A stretch of DNA of 64,000 bases from Monarcha castaneiventris obscurior (GCA_026261815.1 JAMPIT010000435.1:124001-188000); one strand, 5' to 3'; counted from the stretch's first letter, positions 34,101 to 47,326 are shown. Notes: generated by a model not told the origin, from the sequence alone. Translations and numbers: made by a program.

Positions 34101-35011
34101 TTTTTTTTCTCTCCTGTTGAACCAAATTCAGTGTAGTTACAGTAGTGTTGCTATGGTGACCCAAAGTGACAGCTGTTATTTTGTGCTCCTGGGAGGACTC
34201 TGTGATAATGATGGTCATTTTCCCAAGGGGAATGGTTCGATATTAAAAATAAATCTGAAAGTAAACGAACAGGTAGCGCGTAAATTAAGAGAAGAAATTC
34301 ATTCTCATTAGCAGTAATTAATCAAGCCCTGTAGGATTCTAATGGGGGAAGAAGCGAATTTTAGATGGAAATATCTTGTACTGCATGAATGTAAATGAGC
34401 ACTGTGTTTGCTGCAAGGAGGATGCAAATCCCTTCATGTTTCATTATGGTAGTTTCCTGCTTACACTTGGCTGCCCAGTCCCAGTCTAGGAAATGTTTCT
34501 CCTTGGGCTGAATCCTGAGGCATTCAAAAAACCCCCTTGTCCTGCTTTCACATGAGGTTCATAGAAAGGAAGATGTACCAATAAAATAAAATATAGACCT
34601 ACCATTTTTGACCCATAAATCCCCATATACACATTGCAAACCTTCCCTGCTCTTTGAATGTTGCCAGAATTGGGATTTAAGTGTGGAAACCCCCAAACAT
34701 CTCAAGATGGCTGGTGGAAAGCACGAAGTTGTCCTGCCTTATCCTACTGCTGCAACCCCCATGTAGCCCAGACACAGCTACAGAAGTACCTGGTTTGTTG
34801 GCTCTGCCTTCCTTCTGTGGCCATATCCAGCTATCTTGCCTGCAGATTTAAACTTCTTTCTTGCTGTGTGATTCTGACAGCAGGGATTGTCCCTTCTTTA
34901 CTTCTCTAGGCAAAAGGTACTCCTGCAGGCTGGATGCCACACTGGTGGTGGTCACTGTTCTGCTCGGGGAGGGGATGTAGATGAAAGGTGTGTAGAAGCT
35001 GAAAATACACT

Positions 35012-35470
35012 TTCATAGAGTGATTTGTGATGGAAGGAACTTTAAAGATCATCTAGTTCCACACTCCCTGCCTTGGGCAGGGACACCTTCCACCACCTCA
35101 GGTTGCTCCAAGCCCCATCCAACCTGGCCTTGAGCACTTTCAGTGATGGGACAGCCACAGCTTTTCTGTGCAAACTGTGCCAGTGCCTCTCCACCCTCAC
35201 AGGGAAGGATATCTTCCTAATCTCTAATCTATACCTCCCTTCTTTGAGTTTAAAGCCATTATCCCTTGTCCTATCACATCATGCCGGTGTCCAAAGTCCT
35301 TCCCTGGCTCTCCTGTATGCCCCCTCCCAGGATCCTTCTCTTCCCTAGGCTGAACAGCCCCGTCTCTCTCAGCCTGTCTCCATACCAGAGGTGCTCCAGT
35401 CATCTGGAGATCATTTTTGTGGCTTCCTCTGGACTCTCTCCAGCAACTTCATATCTGTTTTGTGCTGATC
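35012..35470 (-). mobile_element. CR1 LINE, minus strand, the longest 3'-end copy in the window
   Basis: Reading the plus strand gives the reverse complement of the CR1 3' region: CATAGAGTGATTTGTGATGG, TTAAAGATCATCTAGTTCCA, CACCTTCCACCACCTCAGGT, CCCATCCAACCTGGCCTTGA, GGCTGAACAGCCCCGTCTCT and CAGCCTGTCTCCATACCAGA. The 3' end is therefore at 35012 and the 5' truncation near 35470. The long plus-strand open frames here (35073-35348 and 35266-35706) are antisense to CR1 and are not genes. Sequence after 35470 no longer resembles CR1. Confidence 0.92.
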
Positions 35471-38400
35471 TCATCATCTTTGCGCCTTCAGACTTAGTGA
35501 GATTTCAGTCTCCTGCACTGCTGTGTGAATGGAAGTACTTCCTGCACTGCTGTGATCCCACCACCAGCATTTCCAGTGCTCTCCCAGGTGTGTCCCACCT
35601 GTGCCTGGGACACAGAAGTGTTTCCACGAAGGTGGTCCTCATAGCTCCATCTGATTCGTTGGAGTCTGAGACATTTTTTATGTCACCTTGTATAAACGGG
35701 CAATAAAAAGGCCAAGTTCTAAATTTAAATTTATCCTAATTGGAGCTGGAAAGCTTACAAGTGTAATAAAATACTGCTGTTTCCAGTTCTTGTCCCACAC
35801 AGTTTATATTCCTTTGTGTTCCAAGGTGTGAATGTACATTTATATGGCTGTAATCAGTTTACCCCCAGTTATGAATATTGTTAAATATTTTATGTCCATG
35901 ACAAGGTGAGGTGGTAAAAGCTTCACTGTGATCACAAAAAAAAATATGAAATGTGCATTTTAGGCCAAAACATTTAGACCTTCAGATTTGAGGTGTGCAT
36001 CTAATGTGGGGGTTATCTCTATTGTGTGAGATAAAGAGATAAAAATCTGTTCTTTTCTATCTAACCTATTCAGTTTTCAGTCAATGCTGGGGTTGAAGTG
36101 ATGGTTGTGGATTGTTTTGACATACAGATTTTATGTTCTGCCTATCAAAAGGAATAAATGAAGGTGGCTTGATTATAGTATATTACTAACTTCAGTGTGA
36201 GAGAATACTGAATGGCAGGAAAGTTATAACAAAAATCAACCCCTGGAAGCAGAAGGCAGGTAATCTTAATTGTGAAATCAAGAATATTTTCAGAAGTGAG
36301 GGTGTTAACATTGCAAAAGTCTTATCAAAACTTGGAGTACCTCCCTTGGTGCTTTTAATTCAATGCTTGGATGGTGGTGAGAGCATTAGATTTAATCTAT
36401 TACAAGTTATTTGGCTCAGATTGAAACTTAATGGCCAGAGTTTGAGAGGGGAAACAGAAGGGCCAGGGATCCCTTCTGCCCTTCTCCGAGCAGCTCCCTC
36501 TCCTGACTTGGATTTTATGCCCCATCCTGAGAGTCACAGTGTGGGTTTTGAGCTTCAGGGTTTTTCTCAGTGCTGTGTACACGCTTTCTGTTAGAAATTA
36601 CTGTTTTCTACATCTTTTGGCATCCTGTTTCCAAACAATGGAGGAAACCTCTGTGCTGAGATTGGCTCCATTCAGAAAGGGGAGCAGCTACTCAGGGGAG
36701 GTTGTTGCTCAAATGAAATGCTGCGAAGAATGGCTTCACTGTGTGCTTATGAAATGGAATTACTCTGTGCTATTTAAAAACAAGCAAACAAATGAAAAAC
36801 CAAACCCCCAGACCCTGTGTTTAAGCCTGTGAAAATAATCATGCTACAAACATTTAGGCCAAAATCCAATGGGAGAAGTTACTGCTGTCTCATGGGGTGC
36901 AACTGTTTGCAGTTAGTGAAGCTCTTGATAATATTTTAACATCCTGACTTGTGTTTATTAGGCTGGAGAGGGTTTTTTTGCCTTCAGGTACATTTGTTTG
37001 GTTGTAGTTTCTAGATATCTGTTATGGCAATAAAGAAATTCTGAGATGTCACAGCTGTTCAAGAACCATGTTTGAGATGCAAGCTGTAATGAAGAACTCA
37101 GTTTTGGTAAGGTAGATCAGAAGCTAAAATAAAATAACAAATAAAATAATGAGGTTGGTGTTTATTGCTATTAGATTGATTGATTTTTGTTGGGACCACT
37201 CAAGTTTTAATATTAAATCCATTATATTAGCATGAATTTCTGAACAAGAAGTTGCCAAATGCACTGCTTAACTATTTACCTGCACCTCTGTAAAACACTT
37301 TATTCCTGGTATTAAAAAGAGCCATGAGCAGTGTCAAACTAAACACTAAAACCTCAATTATTTGGCCTTTTAAATGAAATAAAACATGGACATAGTTCTT
37401 AAGCAGAACTGCTTCTGTTTGGGTCTCTGTGTGTGTTCAGGTTTGGTTCCATGAATTATTGCCTTTTGACTTGGAAGAATATTTGTCCCTTCATGGAATT
37501 TGCAGCTCCACTGTGATCTTAATTAGATGTTGTTCCTGTTGCTTTTCAGTTAACCAAGGGCACCTGTTTCTCTGCTGGGAGATGATTTACACAGGCAGCC
37601 AAAAACCTTTTTAAACATGTAAAATTTGCTTGTTAAGCATTGGCTGCCTGCAAGTAGCTACCCTGAAGTCTGTAGGTGGCAATTTCATATAGAGCATAAA
37701 ATGCTCACAAAACAATTCAGCTTTATTGAGCAATTTAGACTAACTACATGGAATTGGGTTTGGTTTTGCACAGAAGGGTTTACATCTAATGGGCAGAGGA
37801 AAAACATGAAATAAAAATAAGATTTCACCCTTGTCTCAATGTCCAGAACTGGTCACTGGAAATGTAAGAGAGTTTCTTTCACAGAGGATGGATAAATAGT
37901 TCATATTTTAATTTCAAAAAGCCTTTGTGATTTTTTTTTTTTAAATACTGACTGATTAGGCACTTTGGGAATGAATATGTACAGAATTTTCTTACAGTGT
38001 TGAAAAAGGCTGAATTACAGTGAACAGCTTTTGTTCTAAGGACTAAATGTTTCCTCAGTGACAAAGAGGGGTTTTGTGTGTTTTATAATGTACAGTAGTG
38101 AAAAAGCTTAACATGAAAATAGGAAGAACATGCAGATCTCATGAGATCCAAGGGTAGCAAGTTTATCATAGCACTGTTGCACAGACATTCAGGAATTTAT
38201 GGGAATATTCTACATTGTGAGATGTATTGCATGAGACATAAAATAGGCATCATTAAAGTCCCTCTAGGAGCTTAATAATTCTAATATTTTAACTTTCCTG
38301 TGCCTAATTTCCCTAATTTTTCCATGTTAATATTGACTGGTGTCCATTTTTGGTAAATATCTGTGACTATAGGTTTGAGTCAATCGTTATCTTTAATTAC

Positions 38401-39738
38401 CTTGAAGTATTATGCTCAGTAAAGCCTGTGTTGTATATCCTGGAGTTGTTTATAATGCTTTACTGATTTACAGTTATTAAATTGTATTGCCAGAGGCTGC
38501 TGGTGGTGGGGTGTGTAGATTTTTATTCTTCCAAGCATCTGACTTTAGTAAATGCATAATTGTGTATGGAGCAAAGCACTTCATCCTTTCCCAAGCAATA
38601 CCTTGAATTTTTAGAGATTTAAAGGGGCTGTGTAGTATTTAGGTTGTTGAAAATCAGCATGTGAGTAAAAGCGTTTTCTGGGACCACACAAAACAGCTGT
38701 TGCTGCTAGTGTCCTCAGATCTAATTTGATGTGTTATTTTTTTTAATAGCTCCTAAACCTCCTTCCACATCACTCCTAACAGAAGACTCTGGCAGCATGC
38801 TTTGGCTTTCACTGCTTGGCATGGAGAGTAGGAAAATTATTATTTTTTAAATGTGCTAGCTTTTCATGGTTAAATGAGAAACATGTATCTGCCAACAGTG
38901 AATAATGGTTTAATTTTTTTAGAATTGTAATATATGGTAGGCATGCCTACTGTTTCTCTTAGGGTTTTATTCTACCAAGACTAATATTATGCAGCTGCAC
39001 TCTGCTTACTTTAATAAGGCAATTCTTTAAGGGAGGGGGCAAAAAAAAGCAAATTGCCTTAGGCGGGAAGAGTGTTCCTGGTCCATCATGGACTGTTGGG
39101 CTACTCAACACAGGGAGGGGGTGGCTGACGTGGCAGTGGCTGTCGAGTTTCTGTTTGATTGCTCAGCTATTAATTGTGGCAAATGACAATTTTATAGATC
39201 CCAGGGTTCAAGGTTCCCAGGCCAAGCCATGCTGTATTCATCTCTGAAGAGAGGGAAGGAGAGGGGCTGTGAGCTGCTGCACTGGTTTAAAATGAACACA
39301 GGATTTTTCTTTTCACCTGGGGTTGTGACAGTGTTGTGGAGAGAGCAAATAAGGCTCGGTTCTTTTTTTTTTAAATATAATAGGCAGAAAATGTCCACAG
39401 GAACATCCATGTTTCTATGGTTACAGGATTGTGTTCTCTTTTGGACTGTAAGGATGATAAATGGATATGATCATCCTGTACTAAACCTGAAGGGAAGCTA
39501 AGTACTAAACGTAAGGGGAAACAGGAACATGTCATAGGTTTACAAAATCCTTGATGTCTTGGACCAGAGAGTGCCTTTAGACCTCTCTGCTGGTCTTGAA
39601 CTACCCTAAAATAGGGTAGTCATAAAGAATATTAATAACTAGGAAAAAAGCACATAAATAATAAAATCTAATAAATGCATTCTTTTTTAGAAGGTCATAT
39701 TTCTGGTAACTAAATTAAAGAAGTAGAGGTAATCTTAC
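35471..39738. other. 4.3 kb of non-coding DNA, no gene seen
   Basis: Unique sequence. A 15-bp direct repeat (TCCTGCACTGCTGTG at 35511-35525 and 35540-35554) lies just beyond the CR1. A-rich and TAAAA-rich stretches occur near 37120-37150. A perfect small hairpin lies at 39600-39620. No exon recognised. Confidence 0.5.
39600..39620. repeat. Perfect 9-bp hairpin with a 3-nt loop
   Basis: ACTACCCTA (39600-39608) and TAGGGTAGT (39612-39620) are exact reverse complements around AAA. The sequence after it has no T-run, and a vertebrate context makes a bacterial-type terminator irrelevant. Function unknown. Confidence 0.6.
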
Positions 39739-39790
39739 GGTTGGACTTGATCTTAAAATTCTTTTGCATCCTAAATAATTCTGTGATTCT
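39739..39790 (+). mobile_element. Very short CR1 3' tail
   Basis: GGTTGGACTTGATCTTAAAA, then CCTAAATAATTCTGTGATTCT in CR1 order, resembling the last 50 bp of a CR1 element. The central CCTTCCAACC-like part is diverged to TTTTGCATCC. It is an old or strongly truncated copy. The match is short, so confidence is moderate. Confidence 0.65.
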
Positions 39791-40477
39791 CTTTAGTTTG
39801 CAGTTAACTTAAGTCAAATAAAGAAAAAAATCACTAGAGGAAATGATGAAACCTTGATCAAAATATTGTAAAGCTTCAGTTTACTTCCTTTATGTATCTT
39901 ATAGTGGTTTCTCTACTACAAAAATAGGATGTAAAGCAAGCCAGTCTTGTCTGAATTATGTTTTTTTTCCTTAGAAATAGCTGGAGAAGTTTAATTTTTT
40001 CTTTTTACCCCAAATAAAATAAAGATATCTGGAAGATCCAGTCGATTTTTCTAACAGGGTTGTGCTAAATGAAGATGAATCCAGAACAAAGCTGGGTCAA
40101 GGGTAGGAATTATGGTTTTTCTGGAAATGGAAAGTAGTGCTGCGCTTTCCCTGAATGAAATATTGCAGGGTTACAGTGTTGACAGAGGGATCTGACATGA
40201 TGCTGCCGAGGTTGATTGGATTATGAATGGTTTAAGTAGTAATGGGATTGGAAAGTACTTCTTGAATGAAGAGACAGCTGTAGAGGATTTTGAAAGGAAG
40301 GTTTATAGGGTTGAGTCAGTTCAGCCATGGGGTCGTAGCCTTGCCCAGAATTTGGGGGGCTGTATGAAGGCAGGAAGCTCAGTGCTTGTAAAGCCTGAGA
40401 AGTAGAAATGCAGAACCTTGAGCTCTTCATTCAAGGAGTTATACAGACTTTAACAGAAACTGATAGAAATGTCTGTT

Positions 40478-40494
40478 AAAAAAAAAAAAAAAAA
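40478..40494. repeat. Poly-A run
   Basis: About 17 consecutive A residues. The upstream sequence was checked for a retrocopy body and none was recognised. Confidence 0.8.
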
Positions 40495-43400
40495 CAGAAG
40501 AAAAGGCTGCCCTATGAAATTTTGTTTTCTGATCAAGGGTGAAAATGTTAGATGTCCTGCAGTAGCATGTTGGAGAAGGTTTGTTTTAATGAGATGTTAC
40601 CCCTCTTTCACCTGCATCATTATTAAAGACTTGTAGTAATAAAAGAAGTTCATTCCTGCAACTAGACCATAACTAAAAGAAGTTAACAGAACAATAATTA
40701 ACCATTGGAATACAGGAGTGTACAATGTGCTCTTTGAAAATGTTTATGTGGAGCAGAAATGTCCTTGAAACTTGGAGGTAAAACCCTTTTTAGTCTTCGC
40801 TAGTACTTGCAGTAATTCCAAATGTGTTTGACGAGGAGGGTTTTAAGAGAAGAGGAGAAAGTGGTGTAGGGGTAGGTCCTCAAGCACCTTAAGGGATTTA
40901 GGAGTTTGTGCTTTCCAAACACGGCCCAGGTGGTGGAAGAAGTGGTGGATTTTTGGACTGCCTGGATTTAGGCAGTTCAATTGTGCCTGGAACTGAACAG
41001 CAGCAGCTAGATGGTTCAAACATGTATAAGATGAGACATCTTGAGACGTCTTGGCCAGAAGAAAGATGTGCAGTTACAGTGTGGAAGAGACCTTGCAAAT
41101 GGAAATAGATGTCTCCTGGCCTGTGCTCAGTTTTATGGCCAGTAGGAGGGAAAATATTTGAATACTTTTAGCTGTTTGAGACCACAGAGTCTGCTGAAAA
41201 TGTCAACATCTAACAGATATGTGGTTCGTGTCTTTTTGCCCTTAACAGCTGTTAACCGTGCTCTTTCCTTTCTATTTTCTTCTTCAGACCAGCATTTTTC
41301 TTCGATCAGCTCAGTTTGTAATTGGCCAGTACCCCTGCTGGTCTGTACTGTGAGCTTAGTAGGTACTAAAGTACCACAGGTATCCTCATTCAGGGAAGTG
41401 CATGCTTGGTTTTGAAGGAAACCGTCACTGTCAGTTCACTTTTGGCAACCAATGAATTGAGGCTCAATTTTTCAAGTCATTTATTGCATTCAGCTCGAAT
41501 CATAGGTTGAAGTGATGCGTGATTTGTCCACTGGAGACAAGATCTCTGCTTTCCAAAGTTAGTGCTGCTCTTTTAAAAATTGCTCCAGATATGATGAATT
41601 TTTTCTTTTTTTTTTAATATAAAATAGGATTTCACACTAGGATGGGAAAGGTGCTCATCTTCCATGTTATTTGGAAACTGTGGTAACTGCATTAACCCCC
41701 TGTAAGAAACTGATGGACGGGCACAGAGATTAATGCAGGACCAGTCTCTGAAAACCTGTTTCTCTTACTTATAGAACTTCCTTATAGAAGTTGCGATAAG
41801 CCAAAATAATTAACATTCCTAATTTTCAGTGATAAATGTCCTACTAAGCACAGTTCAAGGAATTTTGTCATGTAATTTGTGCTAGTCCAAGTCAGCCAAT
41901 TGCTTATTGACCATGAATGTTTCTGTCTTTTCTTTTTTTCTTACAAGAGGTAAATCGACTGAATCTGGCCTGGAAGGTGATAAAATTTAGCTTTGCATAT
42001 CAAGTCTTTGATTTCTGTGACCCGCTGTGGAGATGAGTCCTGTAAGTGGGATTTGTTGTTTAAAATTTCAGGTTGTTTGAAGTTTTCAGTTTTACAGTCT
42101 TTGAACTTTATAAATGTCCCTCAGAGAGTATATTGTGAGAGAATGAGCAGTGGCACTGTCTGTTGTACAGCAGCTGCTGCAATGGTCTCACCATTCTCTT
42201 CTTTGTTTTCTGTTTTGCATGGGGAAGCTCATTCTTTCAGAAATACTTACTGGAAAATTGACTTTCTGTATACAATGAGAAGTTGGAGAAAACATCTTAT
42301 CAGGAGTGGGCACCTGAATGTGGCGTATAACCAGGCTTTGGAGGCGATCAAGACTGCAGCTCCTACCACTGAGCCACAGCCATAGCTCAGAAATCATCTG
42401 CGAATTATTTTTTGGCTGTGGTGTGGCAACATTTTGAAAAATAAAAATACTTGGACCACATCCATTTGTAATTGTTACTGTTTATATTACAGAAGAAAAG
42501 GTTGTAGGGGTGTGATTTAGGGCTTCCTAACCGTAGCAGAGGAGTCTGCACCTGAGCATCGTCATTGCTATGAGTCCGAGGAGCCAAAACAGTGTTGTCC
42601 TGTGGTTGTTAGGTGACAATTGAGTCTTTGGCAGTGCTGGTAAAATGGCAGTGAAACAAAAGGCAAGAATATTTAAAGCCCACTGATAAATGCAAGATTC
42701 AAGTAATACACTTGGTAAATCAAATATGGTTGCATCAGTGTTCCTGTTCTCTTAATATTTCTCTAAACATATTGTTGCTACACCTAATAAGCTTGGTCTG
42801 GGTTTTTTAATAAAAAGCCCCCACTGTAGCCTTGTACAAAATAACATTTAAGAGTCTTTTGCTTGTATTCCTCTTGCTCCCCATATGCATGTTGTGGTTT
42901 TTTTGTTTGGTTGGTGGTTTTTTTTTTTTTATTATTTTTTAAATTTAACTAATATATTCAGTATATTTGAGAGAGAGGTTGCAGGCTAATTATGATTTAA
43001 CTAAAGGCTTTAAAATGATCATTATTATCGTACAAATACTAGAGTGTGTGGATGGAAAAGGGGTGAAATAATGTTTGCCACCTTTCGGACAGATTGATGC
43101 ACGTCTCACATAACCTTTAGGCCAGACAGCTTGGAAGTCTAATGAGCCTGAATTATTCAGAAGCCAGTGGAAGATTAGTTTGATAGTGAGAGTATGTATT
43201 GATCTGCCAGCATTCTTTCTGCAGTGTTGAGCTTCCAAAATACTTAATAACTTTAAAAATAGGTTTTTATTTTGACCAAAGAAAAAAAAATTGTCTGGTG
43301 TTTTTTCGGAAAAATTATGAGCTTTTTGTCAATCTTTGCTAAATGTTAATCTAAAAAAAAAAATACACCAACCAATCCACACAACGCTCCCCCAAACCCT

Positions 43401-46400
43401 ACAAAAATAACATGCTTTTTCTTCTTTCTTTCTTTCCTTATTTTTTTTTTTTTTAACAGAGTGGCTAACAATACATCTGACACTGTCTTATATCCTTCCG
43501 CAAAAAGATCCATTTCTTTCAGGCAATTACCGGCCTCTCTTTCAGATAAGATACAGGTTTATTGAGTTTCCCACTGTGCAATTACAGTTCTCAAGAACAG
43601 ATTACTACGTATGAGCAGCTTGGATGATGGAGTGGATTGCAGTGGAAAGTAGGCGAAAGATACTGCAGCGTTCTGGGGGTTTTTTTGGTGGTGATCTGAA
43701 ATACATAGGAAGGAACTTCAGGGTTGCTACTGATTGATTTTACTTCATGGCCAGACAGAAGCAACCTAATTCTTGCACAAACTAGTGATGTGAAGAGTTG
43801 CAAAATGGATTTCTTTCTTTGATATGGAAAATACTAGGACCCACCATTAGCTTAAAACACACTTTCAAATTTCCAGCCTGTAGTGAGGGAGACAAATAAT
43901 ACTCCTTTGTATAAAGTGCCGACATGGGAGGAAACATTGCTGGTTTCAGCAGCGTTGGATAAAATTCTCCTGTTTATTGCATTTATCAAAAATTATTAAA
44001 TGTTAGGGACCTGAAGAGGGGCTCATTCATATGCAGACACTGTGCTTCCAGGATTAGCATTCCATTCCCAGCACCAACTGCACTAGGATTGCCTTGTGGG
44101 ACTGTTGCTTTTGAAAGGTGAGGACTATTATTTTAAAACATGTAGGACGCATAGGTATTTTTTCTAAACTCTATTGTCTTAAATGACTTCTCAGGACATG
44201 TGTCTTCTTTTTAAAATGAGTAAGTATCTTTGTGTTTCAGAAGAACTATGTCTTGGTGAAAACTGCTTTGTATTCCCATGCTTCACCTAAATTATGCTTG
44301 CTCAAGTTACAAGCTTATGCAAATACTTTTCATTCCGTCACTTCTCAGCAAGGCTAAAGATTTTAGTCAAGGTTTGGAAGCCCAGCTTAGCTGTTTGTGC
44401 AGGAGTTATACCTCTGCTATAGGGAGCTGCAAATTTCGGGGCACAACATAATTTTATACACAGCATTTTTTTCTAATCTCAGTTTATGCTCCTTGTCTTA
44501 ATTATTTACTTGATGGAGTGTGGTTCTATGTGCTGTCTTTTTAGAGAGAAAGAAAATGGTGTCTCTCCCAGCAGAAGGGTGCTGCAAAAGGAATCTATTG
44601 CCATTACACTATCTGAGATGAATCTGTTGGAGTCAAGAGGCCTTAAATTAATGGGAGTTTTTGCTAGTAAAATACGCAAGTCTGTACAATTGTGGAATAT
44701 GGTTATTGTTCCACAGAAGTCAGCTGCACTGTGCTTTAATTAAAAATAAGGCAGCTGAACCATTTTATCATACATTGGTGCCCTTATTATTTCTGTGTCG
44801 TTGAAGCGTTAAATAGGTACAAAAATTCCTGCTTACCTCTACTACAGGCTAGACAGTATTGCCATTAATGTAAATATGACTCTAGTCAGTCACAAATGTC
44901 AAATATAATGCCAATTGTGGTATTGCAGACATTTTAAAAGTGAAGCATAAATGTTTATGTTCTATAGCTTGTCCAATTTTAATAAAGCAGGTTGTTTTCC
45001 ACTGATCACATTGCGGTGTCTGCAGTTCTGGTGGAGTCCGGAGGGATGTTGGTGCCTGTGGAAGGGAATGTGTGGTCTTGCCTCAGAGTATCTTTTCTCT
45101 GTAAGGCAGAACTTGTAGACATGGATGTGACATGAGGCATCAATGCAGCTGTACATAGTAACTGGGTACAGTATCTCCAGTTTTGGCTTTTTCTTGCTTG
45201 AAAACATGTCTTGATTTCCATCACTTCACAACCTTGAGCTGCCATGAGATCTCGGCCACCAGCAGTGGTCGCAGTGCAGGTCTCTTCCAGCTGCATTTCA
45301 CAGGAATCCATAGTCCCACCTACATTTCCCATTAGCCAGTTGGATTCTTATCAAGTATGCATGGGTACATTTCCTATCCACGATGCATTGGGCTTCATTT
45401 ATTTTGGCCCTCAGTAGGGTGCCTTTGCTGGCCTGTGTCCTTTACACGCTCACTACTGTTTGTCCTTTTCTCTCCTTACCCTCCAGCCCAATAGCTGTAC
45501 TCAATAGGAAGAGCTTTTGTCAATTCTCTGAATCTGGATCTTAGTATAATTCAGTTCAATTTTAATACTACTTAAACACTAATCAGTCAGTTTATCATCT
45601 TGTTAACATCAAGGTTGGCACTTTCTATAGAGACAGCTGTTGTGTGCTGTAACCCTGAAGATCCCCATCATGTCTTTGTAAATAAGAATTCAGTGAACAG
45701 TTTTAAAAGATGGTAAATACTGTTTGTGTTTTCCCTTAAATTAATCTGTTTAAAGATCTTAACTTTTTTTTTACATATATCCTTTGTATATAGTATAACA
45801 TTTGCAATCTGGCAAATGATTCTGTGCCTCTAAACTGGGAAATAGTGTAATTTATCTAAGCTGTGGGGTTTTCAGTGTATGCTCCTGTAGATGTTGCTAA
45901 GCCTGACTGGATAAACCAATGCCTTAATGAAATAGCACAGTGTTTAAAATTAAAATGCAGGCCTTAATATCTCATTTGGTCAACACCTGGTTGGTGGAGT
46001 TCAAATCAGTTAGGCAGCATATGTGGTTGGACTTGTTTTCCCTCAAAATACTGTGTTTTGGTGAATATTGAGAGTGATCTGATGTTCTAAATGCATGTCA
46101 TGCCTGGCTAATTGCTGACAGATGCTGTTGAAATTGGAGGGATTTAACCTGTAAAACTTGGTGTTTGACATTTTTTATTTTTAAATTAATATTATTATTT
46201 ACAGACGTCACAGGAGTGGTGCTCGCGATGCCATCAAAATGAAGAAAAGGCTTCAGAAGTCTTAGCAGGTTTGCAGCAGTTAAAGAGGTGGCTTAGTGAA
46301 CCTTTCTACTTAGAGACAGAAAAATTAAGAGTTATTGAAATCTCTAATGTAAATCACCTCTACATTGCTCTTGTAGCTAAAACTTTGTTCTGCACATAGA

Positions 46401-47326
46401 CAGCACAACAAGATGGTCTTCTGACCATTTAGTACAGCTGGCATCTCCTCAGAGTACAGCTGCATCAACTTCTGAGACACATTTCCATTTTCTGTACTGA
46501 TAAAACATAATTATTTTAAATGACTTTGCTGCTTCTGGAAGTAGATTCTTTCATTACTTTATGAATTTTTGAGTGTAAGTAAAATATGCGAGTGCAGAGT
46601 ATGTCATGTGATCTATCCAAAAGGGTACGAGCTGAAAAATGGACTTTATGGCCCATCGTGTGGGATCCATGAAGAGCCCGCTGGAGAGTGCAAGGGCAGT
46701 GTGTCCAGTGGGCTCTGTTGGTGTTCTCCATGGACAGTGTGGGATTTTCTAAGCTGGTTTAGATGCTTTTTATTTTTAGGTTGAGCACATGCCACCTGAC
46801 TCGTGCACTGCTGCCATGCCACGTGTGCAGGGGGTCTGTATTTTAAATGTTAACTGCACTGAAGTTGGCTATCAGGCCGCTGGTGTTTGGCTATGTGTTC
46901 CTAATTAGATGGATAATCACTTGAACATTGCTTAAAGTTTTACTTTGGGAATTTGGCTCTTATCAACCCCGTTGTATAATTAGTTTATTTGCATTCTCTT
47001 TATTCCTTATTAATAAATCATGGTTCAGATTGAGCTGACTACTTTGATCGCAGGGTCTGGTGAGGCACAGAGTTTCATTCCCTGTTGGCATTTGAAATGC
47101 AGTACTGTGGCAGTGCAAGGAAACATGCCTGGACACAGTTTGAGGAATTAGTGATTCTGAGTATCATAACATCCTCATGAATGACTCTCGCCTGTTCATA
47201 TGTGGCTGTTCATTAAGCGAGCGAGGTGAGGTCATCCGTCGGTGAATCCCTGGGGGCTTGACCTCATGGTGGAACTCTGGCAGTGGGATATCAGTGCTTT
47301 ATGGCATCTGTTACCATCGATTTTCA

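Larger units (their letters stand above)
30473..35011. other. 4.5 kb of non-coding DNA, no gene seen
   Basis: Unique sequence. It contains a T-run at 30639-30653, the 26-bp near-palindrome at 33940-33965, an AT tract at 34083-34100, and repeat-free AT-rich stretches with homeodomain-like TAATTA words (32640-32790 and 34240-34450) that may be conserved non-coding elements. The open frame at 30656-30910 is fairly protein-like but matches nothing recognised. Confidence 0.5.

Noticed and set aside
35266..35706. 146-residue plus-strand open frame, the longest seen
   Set aside because: Its first half runs antisense through the CR1 LINE at 35012-35470 and the rest is unique sequence with no domain. 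It is a shadow of the repeat.
40200..40494. Processed pseudogene ending in the poly-A run at 40478
   Set aside because: No polyadenylation signal or coding relic was recognised upstream of the A-run, and no flanking duplication was found.
41993..42385. 130-residue plus-strand frame
   Set aside because: No clear codon periodicity and no recognisable domain; length is within chance for 64 kb.
45006..45332. 108-residue minus-strand frame
   Set aside because: An overlapping minus-strand frame (44962-45207) is also open and neither resembles a known protein.
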